64,000 nt of DNA from Gemmatimonadota bacterium (GTDB lineage: Bacteria; Gemmatimonadota; Gemmatimonadetes; Gemmatimonadales; Gemmatimonadaceae). The notes below the pieces were generated by a model. That model did no database searches. It had not been told where the DNA came from and saw only the letters and a list, made by a program, of their open reading frames with translations. The stretch covers positions 1-64,000 of the forward strand of contig JAJTGR010000068.1 of NCBI GenBank assembly GCA_021299375.1. The letters are read 5' to 3'. A program made the position numbers and the translations under genes. Position 1 is the stretch's first letter. Each line of letters opens with the position of its first letter. This document shows, piece after piece, positions 59,538 to 64,000 of the stretch.

Positions 59538-60506
59538 ATGCCCACAACGACGTGGTGGATCGGTTTCAACTCGCTCGTACTCCTGTTGCTCGCCCTCGAC
59601 CTGGGCGTGTTCAACCGGACAGCGCACACCGTCAGCGTCAAGGAGGCGCTCGGGTGGAGCCTGGTCTGGGTATCCCTTGCGATCGGCTTCGGGCTCTGGA
59701 TCGGCAGCAGTATGGGCCGCCAGCCGATGTTGGAGTTCTACGCCGGCTATCTGGTCGAACAGGCCCTGTCCGTCGACAACCTGTTCGTCTTCATTCTCGT
59801 GTTCGGCTACTTCCGGATTCCGCCCGAGTTGCAGCACCGGGTGCTGTTCTGGGGCATCCTGGGCGCGCTCCTGATGCGCGGCGCGATGATCGGAGCCGGC
59901 GCCATACTCATTGCGAAGTTCCACGCGATCATCTACGTGTTCGGCGCGTTCCTTGTCTACACCGGATTCAAGATGGCCTTCGGTGGCGAAAACGAGGTCG
60001 AACCGGAATCGAATCCCGTGATTCGCCTCGTGCGACGATTCATCCCCATCACCACGCGCCTGCACGGGCAGGCCTTCTTCGTGCGTGAGTCGGTCACGCC
60101 CGGCGGCGCCATCAAGCTCGTGGCCACGCCACTTTTCGTGGTGCTGATGCTCGTCGAGACGACCGACGTCGTCTTCGCGCTCGATTCCATCCCGGCCATC
60201 TTCGGCGTGACGCGCGACCCCTTCCTCGTCTACACGTCGAACGTGTTCGCCATTCTCGGATTGCGCTCGATGTACTTCGTGCTGGCCAACGTGATCGGCA
60301 AGTTCCACCTGCTCAAGTACGGCTTGTCGATCGTGCTGTCCTTCGTGGGAGTCAAGATGCTCGTCTCCGAGCGCTGGCCGATCCCGATTGGCGTTTCGCT
60401 CGGGATCGTGGCCGGTGTGCTGGTGGCGAGCATCCTGCTGTCCCTGCTCATCCCGCCGAAGCCGAAGCCGGCGGTCGAACTGCCCGCGTCATGGCCAGAA
60501 AATTGA
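59538..60506 (+). CDS. terC: TerC-family integral membrane protein
   Basis: 322 residues with about nine membrane segments. Diagnostic motifs are EQALSVDNLFVFILVF (about 74-89) and ETTDVVFALDSIPAIFGVTRDPF, whose acidic residues lie within the membrane. Family members (Alx, MeeF/MeeY) export Mn2+ or help metal loading of secreted enzymes. No yybP-ykoY manganese riboswitch is visible in the 118-bp upstream gap. It is the only + strand gene right of the polarity switch. Its last 59 bases overlap the pabA gene tail to tail. Confidence 0.93.
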   Translation: MPTTTWWIGFNSLVLLLLALDLGVFNRTAHTVSVKEALGWSLVWVSLAIGFGLWIGSSMGRQPMLEFYAGYLVEQALSVDNLFVFILVFGYFRIPPELQHRVLFWGILGALLMRGAMIGAGAILIAKFHAIIYVFGAFLVYTGFKMAFGGENEVEPESNPVIRLVRRFIPITTRLHGQAFFVRESVTPGGAIKLVATPLFVVLMLVETTDVVFALDSIPAIFGVTRDPFLVYTSNVFAILGLRSMYFVLANVIGKFHLLKYGLSIVLSFVGVKMLVSERWPIPIGVSLGIVAGVLVASILLSLLIPPKPKPAVELPASWPEN

Positions 60507-61056
60507 CGAGCAACGTGCGCCCGTGCTCGGTGAGAATCGACTCCGGGTGGAATTGCACCCCCCACACGGGGTGCTCGCGGTGCCGCAACGCGTGAACCTC
60601 CTCGTGGTCGTCGACGGCAACCGCGGTGACGCAGAGCACCGCGGGGAGCGTAGCCCGTTCCACCACGAGCGAGTGGTAGCGCATCACCCCGAAGGGTGAC
60701 GGGATACCGGCGAAGAGGCCCGTGCCGTCGTGCTCCACCCGGGACACCTTGCCATGCATGACACGGGACGCGCGCGTCACCACCCCGCCGTACGCCTCCC
60801 CAATGGCCTGGTGGCCGAGGCAGACCCCGAGCAACGGAATCGAAGCGCCGTATCGGCGGATCACCTCGACCGAGATCCCTGCCTCACGTGGGGAGCAGGG
60901 CCCCGGGGAGATCACGATCGCGTCCGGTGCCATGGCCCCGACCTGTTCGACGCTCAGGGCATCGTTGCGGTGCACTTCGAGGGTTTCACCCAACTCGCCG
61001 AAGTACTGGACGAGGTTGTAGGTGAACGAGTCATAGTTGTCGATGACGAGCAGCAT
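60448..61056 (-). CDS. Anthranilate/aminodeoxychorismate synthase glutamine amidotransferase
   Basis: 202 residues, class I glutamine amidotransferase: MLLVIDNYDSFTYNLVQYF, SPGPCSP, the nucleophile in LLGVCLGHQAIGE (Cys about 79) and VQFHPESI with catalytic His-Glu. It supplies ammonia for p-aminobenzoate or anthranilate (pabA or trpG). The synthase subunit is not adjacent, so the two roles cannot be separated. The C-terminal tail (RAVRPPASASAG) is encoded antisense to the end of terC. Confidence 0.93.
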   Translation of the reverse strand: MLLVIDNYDSFTYNLVQYFGELGETLEVHRNDALSVEQVGAMAPDAIVISPGPCSPREAGISVEVIRRYGASIPLLGVCLGHQAIGEAYGGVVTRASRVMHGKVSRVEHDGTGLFAGIPSPFGVMRYHSLVVERATLPAVLCVTAVAVDDHEEVHALRHREHPVWGVQFHPESILTEHGRTLLVNFLAMTRAVRPPASASAG

Positions 61057-61072
61057 GGGGAGACCTGGTCAT

Positions 61073-62023
61073 TCACGCGCGCGGGTGGAACTGGCGGTGT
61101 ACGCTCCGAAGATACTCGCGGTCGACGTGGGTGTAGATGTGGGTGGTGGCGATGTCGGCATGGCCAAGCATCTCCTGCACCGCGCGCAGGTCGGCTCCGC
61201 CCTGCAAGAGGTGCGTGGCGAAGGAGTGCCGCAACGTGTGCGGGGACACGGCTTTCTCGATTCCGGCCAGCTGGACGTACTTGCGAAGGATGGTCCACGC
61301 GCCCATGCGTGTCAGCGGTCGCCCCTGTCCATTGAGGAACAGCAGGCCCCTGCCCTCGCCGCGCTCCAGCACCGGCCGCAGTTCGCGCAGATACACGGCC
61401 ACCGCACCGATGGCCGAGCGCCCGATGGGCACGAGGCGTTCCTTGTTCCCCTTGCCGAGCACGCGCACGAGGGCGTCCTCGAGCAACACATCCTTCATCG
61501 CAAGTCCTATCCATTCGGACACGCGCAACCCCGCCCCGTACGCCAGTTCGAGCATAGCGCGATCGCGGAACGCCAACCGTTCATCCAGCGCGGGCGCCGC
61601 CAGCAAGCGCGTGACTTCGTCCACACTGAGCACATCCGGGAGCGTCCGGCCGCGCTGCGGCGCATCGAGCCGCTCCGTCGGGTCGATCGACACGAGTCCC
61701 TCAGCGTTGAGCACGCGGAACCAGGTGCGCAGCGCCGAGATGTTGCGGCGGATGGAACTGCTCTTTCTCGGGGGCACGGTATCGCGCAGCGAGTAGACGA
61801 ACTCACGCAGGGCCGCCGCCGTGATGTCGGACGCGCGATGGACGCCGTGCGTACGCAGGAACTGCACGCAGCGCACGACGTCACGACGGTACGCCTCGAC
61901 CGTTCGCGGCGAGGCACCGTGCTCGAGGACCAGCGCGTCGACGAACGCCTGAACGTGAAACCCTGCCATGGCCGCTCCCTCGTCCTGGCCTGCCGTGTCA
62001 GCTGACTTCGAATGGCGGGCCAT
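61073..62023 (-). CDS. xerD: Tyrosine recombinase XerD-type
   Basis: 316 residues from the ATG that shares one base with the dedA stop (TAATG). The N-terminal core-binding SAM-like domain (FVDALVLEHGASPRTVEAY) is followed by the catalytic domain with all active residues: Arg in GAGLRVSEW, Lys in GKGNKERLVP, His and Arg in HTLRHSFATHLL, His in LGHADIATT and Tyr in IYTHVD. Xer recombinases resolve chromosome dimers at dif. Genes on both sides are housekeeping, so it is not a phage integrase. The dif candidate is at 41751-41778. XerC versus XerD cannot be fully decided by eye. Confidence 0.9.
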   Translation of the reverse strand: MARHSKSADTAGQDEGAAMAGFHVQAFVDALVLEHGASPRTVEAYRRDVVRCVQFLRTHGVHRASDITAAALREFVYSLRDTVPPRKSSSIRRNISALRTWFRVLNAEGLVSIDPTERLDAPQRGRTLPDVLSVDEVTRLLAAPALDERLAFRDRAMLELAYGAGLRVSEWIGLAMKDVLLEDALVRVLGKGNKERLVPIGRSAIGAVAVYLRELRPVLERGEGRGLLFLNGQGRPLTRMGAWTILRKYVQLAGIEKAVSPHTLRHSFATHLLQGGADLRAVQEMLGHADIATTHIYTHVDREYLRSVHRQFHPRA

Positions 62024-62634
62024 TACCGCTTGCTCGCCGCCAGGCGGCGTGACACCAGCACGCCGAGCGCCACCACGGCGACCACGGCGGCGACCAGGCC
62101 TGCCGTCCGCTGCTGCGCGGCGATTCGAGACAGCAGTGCCTCGGCGTTGCTGCCGGCCCGGAATGCCAGCACACACACCAGACCGTACCACACCCCCGAA
62201 GCCAGCGACATGGCCAGCAACGACCGACCGGCGCCAATCCGGAGCGCGCCGGCCACGGGCGGTACCACGGCTCGCACGCCGGGAAGGAACCGGCTGATGA
62301 TCACGGCCACCACGCCCTGGGCAGCAAAGCGCGCGGAGAAGCGGGCCGCGGCGCCCGCGGGGAACACCGAGGGGAAGCGCTGCTCGAGCCACGGCAAGCC
62401 GAATCGCTGGCCGAATCCGTACATGAGCATGGCCCCTCCGATATTGCCGATCATCGTGGCACTCCAGACGCCCACTTCCGTTCCCGAGCCACGGGCCGCC
62501 ACGAAGGCTCCCAGCGCGATGACGGTGTCGGCCGGCAGAGGGGGAAAGACGTTTTCGGCGAAGGCCGCAACGAGAATCGCGGCATAGAGCAGCGGGGCCG
62601 GAAGGGACGCGAGCCAGGGAAGGAGGTCGGACAT
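62023..62634 (-). CDS. DedA/SNARE-associated family membrane protein
   Basis: 203 residues from ATG 62634. The DedA signature is seen in AAFAENVFPPLPADTVIALGAF (in the first 45 residues) and ISRFLPGVRAVVPPVAGAL, with about five membrane segments. Members recycle undecaprenyl phosphate or phosphatidylethanolamine across the inner membrane. ispF makes isoprenoid precursor and lies just upstream, which fits the C55 lipid theme. The exact lipid is unknown. The stop shares one base with xerD. Confidence 0.9.
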   Translation of the reverse strand: MSDLLPWLASLPAPLLYAAILVAAFAENVFPPLPADTVIALGAFVAARGSGTEVGVWSATMIGNIGGAMLMYGFGQRFGLPWLEQRFPSVFPAGAAARFSARFAAQGVVAVIISRFLPGVRAVVPPVAGALRIGAGRSLLAMSLASGVWYGLVCVLAFRAGSNAEALLSRIAAQQRTAGLVAAVVAVVALGVLVSRRLAASKR

Positions 62635-62671
62635 TGTCGTGAACGGGTCGGACGTTTCCCGTTCTGGGCGC

Positions 62672-63157
62672 TCAGACGGCGCGAGACACCGTGGCCACGG
62701 CAATCACGGCCAGGCCCTCGCCCTTGCCAATCCAACCCATGCCCTCGTTCGTCTTCCCCTTCACGAACACCTGGTCGATGTCGACAGCCAGCGTGTCGGC
62801 AAGCCGCTGCCGGATCGCCTGACGATACGGCCCGATCTTCGGCTGCTGGGTCACCACGGTCACATCGACGTTGGTGACGGCATATCCCGCTGCGACGAGC
62901 CGCGTGTGGGCCGCCTGCAGCATGACGACCGAATCCTTGCCGCGATTGGCGACGTCGGTATCCGGGAACATCTCGCCGATGTCACCAAGGGCGGCGGCCC
63001 CGAGGATGGCATCGGTCACCGCGTGACAGATAGCGTCGCCATCGGAGTGCCCTGCGCAGTGCACCTCCGAAGGGAGGTCGATGCCGCCCAAGCGCATTGG
63101 GCCGCCCGCTGCGAAGCGGTGCGAGTCGTACCCGACCCCGACGCGAGGCAGCGTCAT
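62672..63157 (-). CDS. ispF: 2-C-methyl-D-erythritol 2,4-cyclodiphosphate synthase
   Basis: 161 residues from ATG 63157. An MEP-pathway enzyme for isoprenoids. Metal ligands are visible in GVGYDSHRF (Asp-x-His) and CAGHSDGDAICHAVTDAILG, with GDIGEMFPDTD after. The C-terminal KTNEGMGWIGKGEGLAVIA is typical. No ispD is fused or adjacent. The ATG overlaps mqnC by 4 bp. Confidence 0.96.
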   Translation of the reverse strand: MTLPRVGVGYDSHRFAAGGPMRLGGIDLPSEVHCAGHSDGDAICHAVTDAILGAAALGDIGEMFPDTDVANRGKDSVVMLQAAHTRLVAAGYAVTNVDVTVVTQQPKIGPYRQAIRQRLADTLAVDIDQVFVKGKTNEGMGWIGKGEGLAVIAVATVSRAV

Positions 63158-64000
63158 GCAGCCACCGTCGCCGGCTCGGCCTCGGCCGCGATGAGGGAAT
63201 AGTCCTGACGCCGGCGCGCCGGCGAAAATCCAGCATCGCTGATGAGCCGGTCGAGTTCCTGCACCGTCGTGCGGTGCGTCGTGTTGGCCGCCGACACCAC
63301 GTTCTCCTCGATCATGAGCGAGCCGAAGTCGTTGCAGCCATACCGCAGAGCCAACTGGCCGACCTTCATGCCCATGGTCACCCAACTCGACTGGAGGTTG
63401 GGGACGTTGTCGAGCACGATGCGCGAGATGGCGACGGTGCGCAGGTAGGTCACGGCGTCCGTCTTGGGCATGTGCGACAGCGTCGGCGTGTTCTCGGGCT
63501 GCAACGGCCAGGTGATAAAGGCCGTGAAGCCATTGGTCCGCGCCTGCAGGTCGCGCACCCGCTGCAAGTGCTCGATCCGCTCAGCCAGCGTTTCGCCGAT
63601 GCCGTACATCATCGTCACGGAGGTCTTCATGCCCTCGTTGTGTGCAAGCTCCATGATCTCGAGCCAGCGGTCGGCGCCCGCCTTCTTGGGCGCGACGAGA
63701 TCCCGCACGCGTTGTACGAGGATCTCCCCGCCGCCGCCCGGGATCGAGTCGAGTCCCGCCGCCCGCAGTTCCCGGATCACGTCGCGTGCGTCCATGCGGA
63801 ACCGGGTGGCGAAGAAGTCCACCTCACTCGGCGAGAAGCCGTGGATGTGGATGGGATGGTTTCGCTTGATGTAGCGCAGCAGGTCGAGGTACCACTCGAA
63901 CGGGATGTACGGATTGTGCCCACCCTGGATGAGGATCTGGACACCACCGAGCGCCTTGGTCTCCTCGATCTTCTCGCCGATCTGCTCGAACGACAGCGTG
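63154..64000 (-). CDS. mqnC: Cyclic dehypoxanthinyl futalosine synthase MqnC (partial)
   Basis: The C-terminal 281 or so residues are visible; the start lies beyond the window. Family motifs include GGVQILIQGGHNP, HIHGFSPSEV, GLDSIPGGGGEIL, TSVTMMYGIGET and TAFITWPLQPENT. MqnC is a radical SAM enzyme of the futalosine route to menaquinone. The CX3CX2C cluster would lie in the missing part. CofH, a close relative, is less likely given GGGGEIL and no F420 genes nearby. The stop overlaps ispF by 4 bp. Confidence 0.92.
   Translation of the reverse strand, partial: TLSFEQIGEKIEETKALGGVQILIQGGHNPYIPFEWYLDLLRYIKRNHPIHIHGFSPSEVDFFATRFRMDARDVIRELRAAGLDSIPGGGGEILVQRVRDLVAPKKAGADRWLEIMELAHNEGMKTSVTMMYGIGETLAERIEHLQRVRDLQARTNGFTAFITWPLQPENTPTLSHMPKTDAVTYLRTVAISRIVLDNVPNLQSSWVTMGMKVGQLALRYGCNDFGSLMIEENVVSAANTTHRTTVQELDRLISDAGFSPARRRQDYSLIAAEAEPATVAA

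Noticed and set aside
61073-62023. Tyrosine recombinase as an integrase of a mobile element
   Set aside because: It is embedded in housekeeping genes by a one-base overlap, has the XerD length, and no flanking repeats or phage genes are seen.

Overview
The window looks like housekeeping chromosome from a high-GC, diderm (Gram-negative-type) bacterium, most probably Gemmatimonadota. The points in favour are a complete lipid A and KDO gene set, an LpxC-FabZ fusion, the McsA-McsB-ClpC arginine-phosphorylation proteolysis genes, bacillithiol (BshC) and futalosine-menaquinone (MqnC) genes, sigma-54, and frequent GTG starts with 1-8 bp gene overlaps. The taxon is inferred from this combination, not from a marker gene. 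There is no phage, IS element or CRISPR array.

Layout, left half (1-41.6 kb): every gene is on the + strand. In order: an outer-membrane protein end, an exported hypothetical, a GGDDF protein and a zinc-ribbon protein; prfB (with a programmed +1 frameshift), lysS, lolC/E, lolD, mcsA, mcsB, clpC; then the envelope block bamA, skp, lpxD, lpxC-fabZ, lpxA, a Gfo/Idh oxidoreductase, lpxB, a DUF374 acyltransferase and lpxK. Next come gdhA, rlmH, bshC, murJ, uvrC, thrC and a TPR protein; a 5' leader with a promoter and an intrinsic terminator; DUF512 radical SAM, der, plsY, gpsA; merR, surE, pcm; an Ala/Pro-rich orphan; apt; a 559-bp non-coding stretch with a 4 x 14 bp tandem repeat; tRNA-Arg(CCT); and a YfgM-like TPR protein.

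At about 41.75 kb gene polarity flips. Two converging intrinsic terminators bracket a short AT-rich island that contains a 28-bp sequence with the arm-spacer-arm form of a XerC/XerD dif site. This is the best candidate in the window for the chromosome dimer resolution site and replication terminus. A complete tyrosine recombinase of XerD type lies 19 kb to the right.

Right half (42-64 kb): genes are on the - strand except terC. Read in transcription order (right to left): mqnC, ispF, dedA, xerD, pabA/trpG; then, from a promoter that shares its -10 region with that of terC, kdsB, pyrG, kdsA, kdsC, kdsD, lptC, lptA, lptB, rpoN; then a surface-glycan group (two GT2, one GT4, an LPG-synthase-like flippase-type membrane protein, a YfhO-family protein) and dapF. 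With the lpx and bam genes of the left half, nearly the whole route from UDP-GlcNAc to exported KDO-lipid A is within about 45 kb. The KDO transferase and the UDP-diacylglucosamine pyrophosphatase are not seen here.
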